The position numbers were made by a program, and so were the translations under genes. Under the pieces are notes generated by a model. That model worked only from the letters and a program-made list of their open reading frames with translations. It was not told the DNA's origin and searched no databases. A DNA stretch of 64,000 nucleotides from Nostoc linckia FACHB-104 (lineage in GTDB: Bacteria; Cyanobacteriota; Cyanobacteriia; Cyanobacteriales; Nostocaceae): assembly GCF_014696615.1 (NCBI RefSeq), contig NZ_JACJQJ010000029.1, positions 1 through 64,000 on the forward strand. The letters are read 5' to 3'. Shown one piece after another: positions 25,635 through 34,898 of the stretch. The first letter of the stretch is position 1; the number at the start of each line of letters is the position of its first letter.

Positions 25635-25817
25635 ATGAAGACTAACTCACATAAGACAAAAATCAATAATAATATTAAGATTTTGGTAGCTAATAGTAAT
25701 TTAACAAAAATTGCCTCATCTTTAGGTATTGTTTATTTTCTGCATAAACCATTTGATTTTCTAGATTTTTTGCAAACAGTTAATTCTGCTTATGAAGACC
25801 TTATACGCGATAGTTAA
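25635..25817 (+). pseudogene. Fragment of a receiver domain
   Basis: 60 residues that resemble only the ends of a receiver: a first strand (NIKILVANSN) and then the last part (GIVYFLHKPFDFLDFLQTVN), with the conserved Lys-Pro-Phe. The middle, including the phospho-Asp region, is missing. It is best read as an internally deleted relic of the tandem single-domain regulators. It could still be translated, since the frame is open from an ATG. Confidence 0.5.
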
Positions 25818-26116
25818 TAGCTTATGCATACATAAGATAATTTTGATATTCTATATAATTTAACAAAAGCTAATTTGTAACCTAAAGTAAAATATCAACT
25901 ATGTAAGGGGTTCAGGAATTTAAGCTCATAAAGCATTTATGTGCTGAAACTTAAACCTAGTAATGAGTTAAGTTATTTTCAGATTTTCTTTATGAATCAA
26001 TTCTCAGACAAAAAACAAAAGTTAAAAATCAAAATAATAACTGTCATCTGTTATCTTGCCTTCGTTTGGAATTTTAATTCTGCTTAACTACTTTTCCACA
26101 ATCAACCTGAAATAAA
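25818..26116. other. Spacer before the bacteriophytochrome gene
   Basis: About 300 AT-rich bases. No gene, repeat or terminator can be supported. It presumably contains the promoter of the phytochrome kinase. Confidence 0.4.
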
Positions 26117-29100
26117 ATGCAAGAATCAGAGTTATTTAATTATCCAGATTTTTTGACTTCAGAAGCTATAAATTTAACCAATTGCGATCGCGAACCGATT
26201 CATATTCCTGGTTTGATTCAACCGCATGGGGTGTTGCTGGTATTAAGAGAGCCAGAACTGAAGATTTTACAAGTTAGTGAAAACGTAGAGCAAATATTAG
26301 GAATAACTGCCGAAAATCTCATCGGTAAATCTCTGGGCGTACTTCTTTCTCAAGGGAAAGTTAAAGAAATAGCCCAATATCTCAGACAAGATACTTTAAA
26401 AGTATTTAACCCTTTAAATTTAAAAATTAAGCGAGTCGCCGCAGCATCAGCTAACCAAAAAGCACATTGGCAAAGCTTTAAGGTAATGATGCACCGTAGC
26501 GAGGGACTTTTATTAATGGAGTTAGAACTTAGCCGGATCAATACCTCTAAAGAAGTTCTGAAGTTTTATCATCTATTAGAAGAAGCGATCGCTCAGCTAC
26601 GCACCGCAGAAAATTTCGATGATTTATTAGCAATTATAGTCAAACAAGTGCGGTTAATTACTGGCTTTGATCGCGTCATAATCTACCAGTTTGCTAGCGA
26701 TCATAGCGGAGTTGTAGTTGCAGAAGAGAACGCCAATCATTTAAACAGCTATTTGGGGCTACATTATCCGGCTTCTGATATTCCGCAACAAGCCCGCCAA
26801 CTCTATTACAATAGCTGGCTGCGGCTAATTCCCAATGTCAACTATCAACCAGCATCGCTAATTCCAGCAAATAACCCCATAAATGGAACACCACTAAATC
26901 TCAGTCATGCGAATTTACGCAGCGTGTCGCCTCTGCATATAGAATATCTGCAAAATATGGGTGTGGCTGCTTCCATGTCGATTTCTTTAATTAATGAGAA
27001 ACGACTTTGGGGGCTGATTGCTTGTCACCATCACACACCCAAATTTGTAGATTATGAAACACGCAAAGCCTGTGAATTTTTAGGGCAGTTTGCCTCAATA
27101 GAATTAGTTTATCAACAAGAACATGAATTGAATCGCTATCGCTCCCAGGTAAAATTAATTCAAGAGCAATTGCGAACAAATTTATCTCAAGAAGTCGGCT
27201 CTATAGAAGCGGTATTCCAAAGTAACACAGAGGCTTTATTAAATTTAGTTCACGCCCAGGGAGCCGCAATTATTTTACATAACGAAGTTTCATTAATAGG
27301 TGCAACTCCATCAATGGAAGATGTGCAAGCATTAGTTACTTGGCTATTGCATGAACATTGCCAACCAATATTTGTAACTGATTCACTGCCACAACTTTAC
27401 CCCCAGGCGCAGCAATTTGCCATGATTGCTAGTGGCATTTTAGCCATTTCCATTTTGCTGCAACAAAAGTCTTATCATATTATCTGGTTTAGACCAGAGC
27501 AAATTCAAATAGTTAATTGGGCAGGGAATCCCCACAAACCTGTATCCATTTCTAGTGATGGCGAAATGCGCTTAACACCGCGTAAATCCTTTGAACTTTG
27601 GCAACAAACAGTTAAAGAAACATCTTTACCTTGGCAAAGTGCAGAGATGGAAGCAGCGTTGGAAATGCGAAATACTCTCATGCTAGCAGTACTGGAGTTT
27701 TCCCAAGTTGCTTTAGAACAAGCCGCAGAACGCGCTGCGATCGCCAATCGTGCCAAAAGTCAGTTCCTCGCCAAAATGAGTCATGAATTGCGGACTCCGA
27801 TGAACGCCATTCTCGGATTTACGCAATTAATGGTACGCGATCGCCAAACTCCCGAACAATTTCAAGAGCATCTAAGCATCATCACCCGCAGTGGCGAACA
27901 TTTACTAGGACTAATTAACGATGTTTTAGAGATGTCAAGAATTGAAGCTGGGCAATTGGTACTTAATGAAAGCTGCTTTAATTTACATCGACTGCTGCAC
28001 TCACTTAACGAGATGTTTGCCCTCAAAGCTATCGAGAAAGGCTTGTATCTGCAAATTGAGCAAGATGCAACTGTTCCCCGTTATGTTTGGGGTGATGAAG
28101 CCAAACTGCGGCAGATTTTGATTAATTTGTTAGGTAATGCGATTAAATTTACTACTAGCGGTAGTGTAACACTACGAGTACAAGCTTTACCGGCAAGCAA
28201 TCCTACTGTTACACAACCTAAACCCTCAATCATCTTGGTGCTGGAAGTTGAAGATACTGGATGTGGAATTGCGCCCTCAGATCTAGAATCGATTTTTGAA
28301 GCCTTTATGCAAACAGAAAGGGGCCGCAATGCCCAAGGTACAGGCTTAGGTTTATCTATCAGTCGCCAGTTTGCCCGGTTGATGGGCGGTAATATTACAG
28401 TTAATAGCAGCTTAAATCAGGGTTCAACCTTTACCTGTGAAGTACTTTTACATTTAGTAGATGGAGTCGATTTGGTAGAGTCCGAGACAACTCACCATGT
28501 TATAGGTTTGGAACCAGGACAACCCATTTACCGGATTTTGATAGTAGAAGATGTTTTAGAAAATCGGCAACTGCTAGTCAAATTGCTAGAGTCAGTAGGC
28601 TTTGAAGTTTGCGCTGTCGGGAATGGTGCAGAAGCGATCGCCATGTGGCAAGAATGGCATCCCCACCTAATTTGGATGGATATTCAAATGCCTATCATGG
28701 ATGGCTACACAGCTACGCAACAAATCCGCGCCACAGCAGGCGGCGAAGATGTGATTATTATTGCTCTCACCGCCTATGCTTTTGAACAAGACCGCATTGC
28801 CAGTATGCAAGCAGGTTGCAACGATCATATTGCCAAGCCCTTCACAGAAACAATGCTATTTGAGAAGATGGCACAGTATTTGCGGGTACGCTATGTATAC
28901 AGCGAAGTGATCACACCCGACAGCAATATAGTAACTTCACTTAAAAAACCTCTCACTACTCAAGATTTACAGGTAATGCCATTGGAGTGGATTAACCAAG
29001 TTCATGAAGCTGCTCTAAATCTTGATGATGCCAGAATCTACAAACTGATTGCCGAAATTCCTACAGAGGAAATAACTTTAGCTGAAAGCTTAAAATACCT

Positions 29101-29155
29101 GCTCAATAATTTTCAACTAGAAGCAATTATTAACCTGAGCGATTTGAAATTGTAG
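26117..29155 (+). CDS. Bacteriophytochrome-type hybrid histidine kinase (PAS-GAF-PHY-HisKA-HATPase-REC)
   Basis: 1012 residues. PAS_2 begins with the biliverdin-type Cys23 in LTNCDREPIHIPGLIQPHG. The GAF carries the PASDIPQQAR motif, and PHY has the PRKSFELW (PRxSF) tongue. In the GAF, the position that binds phycocyanobilin in Cph1-type phytochromes is Leu273-His274 (RSVSPLHIEYL) instead of Cys-His, so this is the BphP/CphB class expected to bind biliverdin through Cys23 and sense red/far-red light. HisKA has KMSHELRTPMNAI; HATPase has GTGLGLSISRQ; the receiver has HLIWMDIQMPIMDG. A conserved tail of about 80 residues follows. The fused receiver distinguishes it from CphB, which uses a separate RcpB. 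Confidence 0.95.
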   Translation: MQESELFNYPDFLTSEAINLTNCDREPIHIPGLIQPHGVLLVLREPELKILQVSENVEQILGITAENLIGKSLGVLLSQGKVKEIAQYLRQDTLKVFNPLNLKIKRVAAASANQKAHWQSFKVMMHRSEGLLLMELELSRINTSKEVLKFYHLLEEAIAQLRTAENFDDLLAIIVKQVRLITGFDRVIIYQFASDHSGVVVAEENANHLNSYLGLHYPASDIPQQARQLYYNSWLRLIPNVNYQPASLIPANNPINGTPLNLSHANLRSVSPLHIEYLQNMGVAASMSISLINEKRLWGLIACHHHTPKFVDYETRKACEFLGQFASIELVYQQEHELNRYRSQVKLIQEQLRTNLSQEVGSIEAVFQSNTEALLNLVHAQGAAIILHNEVSLIGATPSMEDVQALVTWLLHEHCQPIFVTDSLPQLYPQAQQFAMIASGILAISILLQQKSYHIIWFRPEQIQIVNWAGNPHKPVSISSDGEMRLTPRKSFELWQQTVKETSLPWQSAEMEAALEMRNTLMLAVLEFSQVALEQAAERAAIANRAKSQFLAKMSHELRTPMNAILGFTQLMVRDRQTPEQFQEHLSIITRSGEHLLGLINDVLEMSRIEAGQLVLNESCFNLHRLLHSLNEMFALKAIEKGLYLQIEQDATVPRYVWGDEAKLRQILINLLGNAIKFTTSGSVTLRVQALPASNPTVTQPKPSIILVLEVEDTGCGIAPSDLESIFEAFMQTERGRNAQGTGLGLSISRQFARLMGGNITVNSSLNQGSTFTCEVLLHLVDGVDLVESETTHHVIGLEPGQPIYRILIVEDVLENRQLLVKLLESVGFEVCAVGNGAEAIAMWQEWHPHLIWMDIQMPIMDGYTATQQIRATAGGEDVIIIALTAYAFEQDRIASMQAGCNDHIAKPFTETMLFEKMAQYLRVRYVYSEVITPDSNIVTSLKKPLTTQDLQVMPLEWINQVHEAALNLDDARIYKLIAEIPTEEITLAESLKYLLNNFQLEAIINLSDLKL

Positions 29156-29267
29156 GTTTTAGTAAATAAAATTGAGGAGTTTAATATCGCAAATCTAAAA
29201 TTTTATGCGGCGTTAACTTAAAATCAAAAATTTGCATTTTAATTACTCATTTTTTGTAACAAATGAT

Positions 29268-31067
29268 ATGTCTAAATTACTTAAATCAGCATCGCAAACT
29301 ACGATTCTCATCATTGATGATAATCCTGATAATATTCGGTTTTTAGCCAAAATTTTAGAGGCTCATGGTTATATTGTGCGTAAAGCTCTCAGTGGCAAAA
29401 TAGTATTACAATCTGTGCAGCGAGAGCCACCAGATCTAATTTTGCTCGATATTAATATGCCGGATCTCAACGGCTATGAGGTGTGTCTACATTTGAGAAC
29501 TTTAGCAGCCACCAAAAATACTCCTATTATTTTTATCAGTGCCCTTGATAACATCAACAATAAAGTTCTCGCCTTTGAATTGGGGGGTCAAGACTATATT
29601 GCTAAACCATTTCATGAGTTAGAAGTCTTAGCCAGAATTAAAAATCAATTACTAATTCAACAACAACAGCAACAACTCATTGAGCAAAATCAAAAATTAG
29701 AGCAGGAAATCCAACACCGCCAACTCGCTGAAGCTGAAATTCAGCGACTCAATCTTGAATTAGAACAACAAATAAAACTTCGCACTTTAGAATTACAGCA
29801 ATCATTAAACTTTGAAGCCACACTCAAACGCATTTCTGATAAAGTCCGCGATTCTCTCGACCAAAACCAAATTTTGCAAGTTGCTGTAGAAGAACTAGCT
29901 CTAGCCTTAGAGTTAAAATGCTGTGATGCCAACCTTTATACTCACGATCACCAATCCACAATTATCCGCTATCAATATGTAGCATCAGGAGAACCTTTAA
30001 CTCAGGGACAAATGCTATATATGACAGACACTCCAGAAATTTATCATCAGTTGCAACAGCACAAATCTTATCTCAGCTTTTGTCAAATTAAGCCAATCCC
30101 AATTCGTAATCACTCCGCAACTTTGGCCTGTCCCATTTTTGACGATCAAGTTGCAGAAACAGGGATTTTGGGTGACTTGTGGCTATTTAAAGACACCCAT
30201 TCTACTTTCACTGAGATGGAAATTCATTTGGTGCAACAAGTCGCCAACCAATGTGCTGTAGCCCTGCGTCAAGCTCATCTTTATCAAGCCGCCCAAGCCC
30301 AAGTAAAAGAACTCCAACGCCTTAACCAACTCAAAGACGATTTTTTATGCACCATCTCCCATGAATTGCGTACACCCGTTGCTAGTATGAAAATTGGTAT
30401 TGAGCTATTGAAAACCCTCAGCCAGCAGACAGATGAGTTAACCAAGGAAGTGCGATCGCATGGGCAAAATCGTCAAGCTATCGAATGTCTGAATGTTTTG
30501 CAACAACAGTGCGATCGGGAATTGGAATTAATTGAAGACTTATTAAGTTTGCAATATTTAGAAGCGGGAACCTACCCCCAACAACTCACTCAAATTAATC
30601 TGCATGATTGGATTCTGCACATTATTGAGCAATTTCAAATTCTCATCCAAAATCAGCAGCAAATCCTGGAAATTAATTTAGCGCCAGACTTACCCACCCT
30701 CAACCTTGATGCTTTCAGCCTCAGCCGCATTCTTACAGAACTGCTTAACAATGCCCATAAATACACTCCCGCAGGCGAGAAAATAACGCTAGCTGCTAGC
30801 GTTATTCAAGACAACACTGCAACACCAGAACCCCAACCAATACTGCAAATAATTGTGAATAACACCGGAGTAGAAATTCCTAGCGAAGAAATCCCCCGCA
30901 TCTTTGATAAGTTCTACCGCATTCCCAATCACGACCCCTGGAAATATAGCGGTACTGGCTTAGGGCTAGCATTAGTGAAAAAACTAGTTGCACAAATAAA
31001 TGGGACGATAATTGCTGAAAGTAGTAACAATCAAACTCAGTTCCTTGTGCAATTTCCCATTCTCTAG
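29268..31067 (+). CDS. Response regulator-hybrid histidine kinase (REC-GAF-HisKA-HATPase)
   Basis: 599 residues from the ATG at 29268 (an upstream TTG at 29232 is weaker). The receiver has ILIIDDNPDN, phospho-Asp in LILLDINMPDLNG and Lys in YIAKPF. A long Gln/Glu-rich coiled coil follows (LLIQQQQQQLIEQNQKLEQE), then a GAF without a bilin Cys motif, HisKA with TISHELRTPVASM, and HATPase with NNAHKYTPAGE and GTGLGLALVKK. It is similar in layout and detail (EKFYRIPN / DKFYRIPN segment) to the kinase at 12470, so the two are probably paralogues. It follows the bacteriophytochrome by 112 bases and could be its target. Confidence 0.9.
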   Translation: MSKLLKSASQTTILIIDDNPDNIRFLAKILEAHGYIVRKALSGKIVLQSVQREPPDLILLDINMPDLNGYEVCLHLRTLAATKNTPIIFISALDNINNKVLAFELGGQDYIAKPFHELEVLARIKNQLLIQQQQQQLIEQNQKLEQEIQHRQLAEAEIQRLNLELEQQIKLRTLELQQSLNFEATLKRISDKVRDSLDQNQILQVAVEELALALELKCCDANLYTHDHQSTIIRYQYVASGEPLTQGQMLYMTDTPEIYHQLQQHKSYLSFCQIKPIPIRNHSATLACPIFDDQVAETGILGDLWLFKDTHSTFTEMEIHLVQQVANQCAVALRQAHLYQAAQAQVKELQRLNQLKDDFLCTISHELRTPVASMKIGIELLKTLSQQTDELTKEVRSHGQNRQAIECLNVLQQQCDRELELIEDLLSLQYLEAGTYPQQLTQINLHDWILHIIEQFQILIQNQQQILEINLAPDLPTLNLDAFSLSRILTELLNNAHKYTPAGEKITLAASVIQDNTATPEPQPILQIIVNNTGVEIPSEEIPRIFDKFYRIPNHDPWKYSGTGLGLALVKKLVAQINGTIIAESSNNQTQFLVQFPIL

Positions 31068-31424
31068 AAGAATTATTAACAGAAACTTGCTGGCGATCGC
31101 TCTTTGGGAAGAGACTGCGATAGTATATCATAGCGATTGAGCATTTAGACTCAGACAGCTTTGCGCCCCTATACTTAATTGATATACTGCAAACATTATT
31201 TTAATTCGCAATTATACCAAACCTTGAAACCTAATTAGCCTAGCAGCGAATATTAAATACTATTCAACCGACAAATTTAAAATTTACCAAATGCTTGTCT
31301 GATATGCATTTTGACTATTTTACTTAACCAATTTACTGACGATAAAGGTCACTGTTGAGCAACCTCTGGCTGAGATACTCTAACATGGTACTAGGCACCA
31401 CACTCATTCATGGTAGAGGTATCT
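31068..31424. other. Spacer after the sensory block, nothing seen
   Basis: About 350 bases with HIP1-like GGCGATCGC but no gene, clear terminator or repeat. Confidence 0.4.
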
Positions 31425-31607
31425 ATGGAAGCTTTAGCGGAAACTCTAGATACAAAATTGCGTCAATGGAAACCCGATGTTGCTGAACAAGTAAGGCAAT
31501 ATGTGGCAGCAATTATCGAAATGGCAGACCAAGATGCACTAGACATTCTGCAATCAAAGGAAGTTACACAAGAACCGGTGGACTGGTCAGAAAAAAATGA
31601 CAACTAG
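31425..31607 (+). CDS. Small acidic protein, function unknown
   Basis: 60 residues, start MEALAETLDTKLRQWKPDVA, predicted helical and acidic. I chose the ATG at 31425 because GAGGT lies 5-9 bases upstream; an ATG at 31410 is possible. The pattern of charged and hydrophobic residues (VRQYVAAIIEMADQDALDIL) suggests a helical bundle or an antitoxin-like protein, but there is no recognisable partner toxin next to it. Confidence 0.5.
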   Translation: MEALAETLDTKLRQWKPDVAEQVRQYVAAIIEMADQDALDILQSKEVTQEPVDWSEKNDN

Positions 31608-31783
31608 TACAGACTGGCAGAAATAACTAATCAGTACAAAATTCAACTCAGCACTCAGGACTCAGGACTCAGCACTACCATCACGACTGGTTAGAAACTG
31701 TTGCCGCGATGCACTAGCATTGATACAGAAAAATTGTTGCAGGATCGGATAAGCTAACCAAAGCAGTTTTCATCCTCAAAACC

Positions 31784-32569
31784 ATGACCGCAAGTAGTCC
31801 CACAATTTTAGCCCTAGACTTTGATGGAGTGATTTGCGATGGACTAATTGAATATTTTGAGGTAGCATGGCGTACCTATTGTCAAATCTGGTCGCCTGCT
31901 GACAACACACCAGCCGATGATTTAGCTTCGAGATTTTATCGGCTAAGACCTGTGATTGAAACAGGCTGGGAAATGCCTGTTTTAATCAAAGCATTAGTAG
32001 AAGGAATTCCAGATGACACTATTCTGCAAGATTGGGTAAAAATTGCTCCGCAAATATTGTTAAACCACAAGCTTCAAGCAAGAGAAATTGCTGCTGCACT
32101 AGATAATATCCGCGATAAATGGATTGCTACTGATTTGAATGGCTGGTTAAGTCTGCATAGATTTTATCCTGGCGTAATAGACAAAATCAAAGCAACTATT
32201 GCTAGTGCGGTTAGCTTATATATTGTCACCACCAAAGAAGGGCGTTTTGTACAACAACTATTGCAACAAGAAGGAGTAGAATTATCTTCTCAAGAAATTT
32301 TTGGCAAAGAAGAAAAACGTCCTAAATATGAAATTCTCCGCGAATTAATTCAGACAGCATCCCAAAAGCCAGTAAGCCTTTGGTTTGTAGAAGATAGACT
32401 TAAGACATTGCAATTAGTAGAACAGCAATCAGACCTTGCAGATGTCAAACTTTTTTTGGCAGACTGGGGCTATAATACCCAATCAGAAAAAGAAGCTGCC
32501 CAAAATGACCAACGCATTCAGCTAATATCTCTTTCTCAGTTTGGCAATAACTTCTCAAATTGGAGTTGA
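31784..32569 (+). CDS. HAD-superfamily hydrolase
   Basis: 261 residues with the HAD motif I ALDFDGVICDG near the N-terminus (nucleophile Asp and general acid Asp), a large helical cap, motif II Thr in LYIVTTKEGR, a Lys around FGKEEKRPKYE, and motif IV in WFVEDRLKTL. It should act on a small phosphorylated metabolite. The cyanobacterial members are not functionally assigned, to my knowledge. It is monocistronic, and a MITE lies 20 bases behind the stop. Confidence 0.85.
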   Translation: MTASSPTILALDFDGVICDGLIEYFEVAWRTYCQIWSPADNTPADDLASRFYRLRPVIETGWEMPVLIKALVEGIPDDTILQDWVKIAPQILLNHKLQAREIAAALDNIRDKWIATDLNGWLSLHRFYPGVIDKIKATIASAVSLYIVTTKEGRFVQQLLQQEGVELSSQEIFGKEEKRPKYEILRELIQTASQKPVSLWFVEDRLKTLQLVEQQSDLADVKLFLADWGYNTQSEKEAAQNDQRIQLISLSQFGNNFSNWS

Positions 32570-32588
32570 ATTCTTCAGTGAAGAAATT

Positions 32589-32716
32589 AGGGACTTCCAG
32601 GAAATAAATTATCCCATTTTCATAGCGGCAGATTCTTTCTCCTCTGCTTGCTCTGCTCACAAAACGTTCGCGTAGCGTCCCGCAGGGATGGAATATTTTT
32701 TTAGTTGGAAGTCCCT
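32589..32716. repeat. MITE-like element, AGGGACTTCC family, complete copy
   Basis: Terminal inverted repeats AGGGACTTCCA and TGGAAGTCCCT bound 128 bases. The interior has ATTCTTTCTCCTCTGCTTGC and a GCGTAGCGTCCCGCAGGG REP-like word. Partial relatives are at 2769-2850, 6150-6178 and 25430-25490. No coding capacity and no obvious target-site duplication. Confidence 0.7.
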
Positions 32717-32732
32717 TGCTCACCCATGATTA

Positions 32733-32945
32733 CTACTTCTGTTCTGGCGGAGCAGCTTGTGGTAATACAGACAAGTCTTGATCGGCCGTGGATAGAGGTA
32801 CGTTTAAATGTTTCCTTGCCATCTCTTCAGCTATTGAGCGGTCTTGTTCGTTTTCAAACTGACTTTCATCTAACAAATGCTCGCTCGTAGCTGCTTGATC
32901 TCGGTTGGGCTTGCTGCCATTTTTCCATCTGTATTTGAAGTCCAT
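32733..32945 (-). CDS. Small polar protein, function unknown
   Basis: 70 residues, highly polar (MDFKYRWKNGSKPNRDQAAT start, and SQFENEQDRSIAEEMARKHL). No membrane segment or known motif. The composition fits a real protein better than the overlapping plus-strand frame, which has no family features. I do not recognise it. The ATG at 32945 has no strong ribosome site. Confidence 0.45.
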   Translation of the reverse strand: MDFKYRWKNGSKPNRDQAATSEHLLDESQFENEQDRSIAEEMARKHLNVPLSTADQDLSVLPQAAPPEQK

Positions 32946-33184
32946 AAGTTAAAAAGCAGATAGACTGCAGTTTATTGCTACGGTCTTAATAGTAGATAGG
33001 AATTAAATATTGTACTTCTACCGTAAGTTGAAAGTAAATTAATACCGTAAAGGAGAAGTCAAACTCTTTTTTAGCAATTCCATTTCTTTAGAAACAGTCG
33101 TTAAACCCTGAGCCTAATGCTTCTAGTAGAAGAGACAGTTAATCAGAAATGCATATACTGCAATTACCAAGCAATAGTTTGACG
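32946..33184. other. Spacer, possible small RNA upstream of a lone terminator
   Basis: No gene. A TATACT box at 33154 and TGCTTCTAGTAGAAG (33118-33132), complementary to the terminator stem at 33185, suggest a short transcript or an alternative fold. Confidence 0.35.
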
Positions 33185-33219
33185 AGCTTCTAGTACCAGA
33201 CCTACTAGAAGCTTTTTTT
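33185..33219 (+). terminator. Orphan intrinsic terminator, candidate small RNA end
   Basis: An 11-bp perfect stem AGCTTCTAGTA / TACTAGAAGCT with a 7-base loop and seven T on the plus strand. There is no plus-strand gene for 600 bases upstream, so it probably ends a noncoding transcript starting somewhere in 33050-33170. Confidence 0.65.
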
Positions 33220-33347
33220 AATTATGTATTACTTTGATTAAAACATCTGGCAAAAGGCATAAAAAATTTGTCATTCGTAATACCCAACAGATGTGGGGCA
33301 AATAGGTGAAAACTGCTGTAAATTGGTGTGATTTTTAAAATATACAA

Positions 33348-33371
33348 AGGGGTACAAAGCTTTGCACCCCT
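33348..33371 (-). terminator. Terminator-like palindrome behind the SpoIID-like gene
   Basis: AGGGGTACAAAG / CTTTGCACCCCT, 24 bases with one G-T mismatch, 40 bases after the stop of the minus-strand gene and followed on that strand by a T-rich stretch (TTTGTATATTTT). Similar GGGG-ACA palindromes lie at 35091 and 52789. Confidence 0.55.
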
Positions 33372-33411
33372 ACTAATTGAATCACAAATAAAGATATTGG
33401 CTTGAAGAGAA

Positions 33412-34560
33412 CTACTTCGCTTGAATCGGTGTTAGGGCCACACCTTTGTAATAATGACCCAAAATTTGTAGGTGGCTTGCTCCGCGTCGAGCCAAATTGT
33501 AAGCTCCCCATTGGCTCATCCCTAAACCATGACCAAAACCTAAACCTTGGAGAACAAAACTACCATCGGCTGCTCTACTAACACGAAAACGCGTACTTTT
33601 TAGCCTGAGTGCAGTCCGCACTTCTTCTCCCTGTAGAACTTTTGTGCCTCTGTCGCCGATAATTTTGAGAACTTTGACACTTTGGAATGGTGAGAAAGCT
33701 TCGGGAACCATATCCTTGACATTACCTATACCAGAAATGCGGGAACTAATTTCAGCAGGTGAGAAGGTTTTTACCCAGTTACACTCACTGATATTTTGAT
33801 CGTAGTCTTGAACTGCACGCAGATAAGGTTCTTTGCTCAGCCAAACATCTTCAACATTCTCAGTATGTCCGCCAGAACAAGCATGGAAAACGGAGAGAAT
33901 GATTTGGTTTTGGTAAGTTAGTACCTGTCCAGCTGTAGCATCTACTGCGGCGTAGGTAGTAGGAGATTCGCTACTAACACCTTTGTAAATTTGCCAGCGA
34001 TCGGGAGTATCACCTAAATCGTAAATGGGATTACGATTACGTTGCTTTTCACGTTCGTAAAGGGCATAGGTACGGGCGGCGATCGCTTGGGCTTTGAGTG
34101 CTTCTTGGGGCCATTGGGCATCCATTTCACCGCCAATCACACTGTAGAGATATTCTTCCATATCTACCCAGTTGACAGCACTTAAGCCTTTTTCTGTAGC
34201 AACAACTAAAGTTCTACCGCGATACCAGCGATCGCCTATGTAAACGAATCCTTTACCTGTTGGCTCAATCCAAAATAAACCAGATTGCCATTTGTCCAAA
34301 GCTACTCCCCCAGGAACAGCTTGGGCATAGAATGAATTCATCGCTGGTAATTGCCCCAAAGCCCTACCAGTACTATCTTTGATGGTTGCTGGTGTCGAAC
34401 TACCAACTTTTACCTGATTAACATCTCTTTCAATGGCGACACGTAAAATTACAGATGCTTGTGCTGGTGCAACCAAGGCTATCCACAACAGGAAAGTTAC
34501 CCACCAATGTTGTCCTTTTATCTGGGAAAGTAAAGAGCCAAGTAAAACTTTAAATTTCAT
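33412..34560 (-). CDS. SpoIID/LytB domain protein
   Basis: 382 residues with an N-terminal signal or anchor segment (WVTFLLWIALVAPAQAS) and a SpoIID domain containing MEEYLYSVIGGEM, ALKAQAIAARTYAL and the C-terminal GFGHGLGMSQWGA motif. In Bacillus, SpoIID is a lytic transglycosylase acting on denuded glycan and LytB an amidase enhancer; cyanobacteria do not sporulate, so a role in peptidoglycan remodelling in the periplasm is inferred. The active-site Glu of SpoIID corresponds to the Glu in GGEMDAQWP. The protein is intact and monocistronic. Confidence 0.9.
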   Translation of the reverse strand: MKFKVLLGSLLSQIKGQHWWVTFLLWIALVAPAQASVILRVAIERDVNQVKVGSSTPATIKDSTGRALGQLPAMNSFYAQAVPGGVALDKWQSGLFWIEPTGKGFVYIGDRWYRGRTLVVATEKGLSAVNWVDMEEYLYSVIGGEMDAQWPQEALKAQAIAARTYALYEREKQRNRNPIYDLGDTPDRWQIYKGVSSESPTTYAAVDATAGQVLTYQNQIILSVFHACSGGHTENVEDVWLSKEPYLRAVQDYDQNISECNWVKTFSPAEISSRISGIGNVKDMVPEAFSPFQSVKVLKIIGDRGTKVLQGEEVRTALRLKSTRFRVSRAADGSFVLQGLGFGHGLGMSQWGAYNLARRGASHLQILGHYYKGVALTPIQAK

Positions 34561-34898
34561 GCCTATGGTTTAATCACATTATTATCTTTTTGACGCTTTG
34601 GAGTTATCGCATCCACAACTAAAGATGAGACGCTTTACCATCGCTGGAGGTTGCTACCTTTTACTAATTATGCATATTTAATTTAAATTAATACCTCTTA
34701 ATGAAGTTACTGCTGGCAATATTAAATTGATTTAGCAAGAGAAAATTTAGGTGAGTCAAGGGTCAAAGGTCAAAAGTTGGAGAAACGCAATTAATCGAGT
34801 CTGTACTTAAAAGTCAAGCTGCAAATTTCTTCTTCCCTTTTCTCATACGCTGTAATAAGCTATTCGGCTTTTAAGTTGCACAATCCATTTTGAGGGCT
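34561..34898. other. Spacer upstream of the SpoIID-like gene
   Basis: About 340 bases. It presumably holds the promoter of the minus-strand gene. No gene was found. GGGTCAAAGGTCAAAAG is a short repeat word near 34758. Confidence 0.4.

Noticed and set aside
32705-32890. Plus-strand frame overlapping the small minus-strand gene at 32733
   Set aside because: It starts inside the MITE end, and its composition is less protein-like than that of the minus-strand frame.
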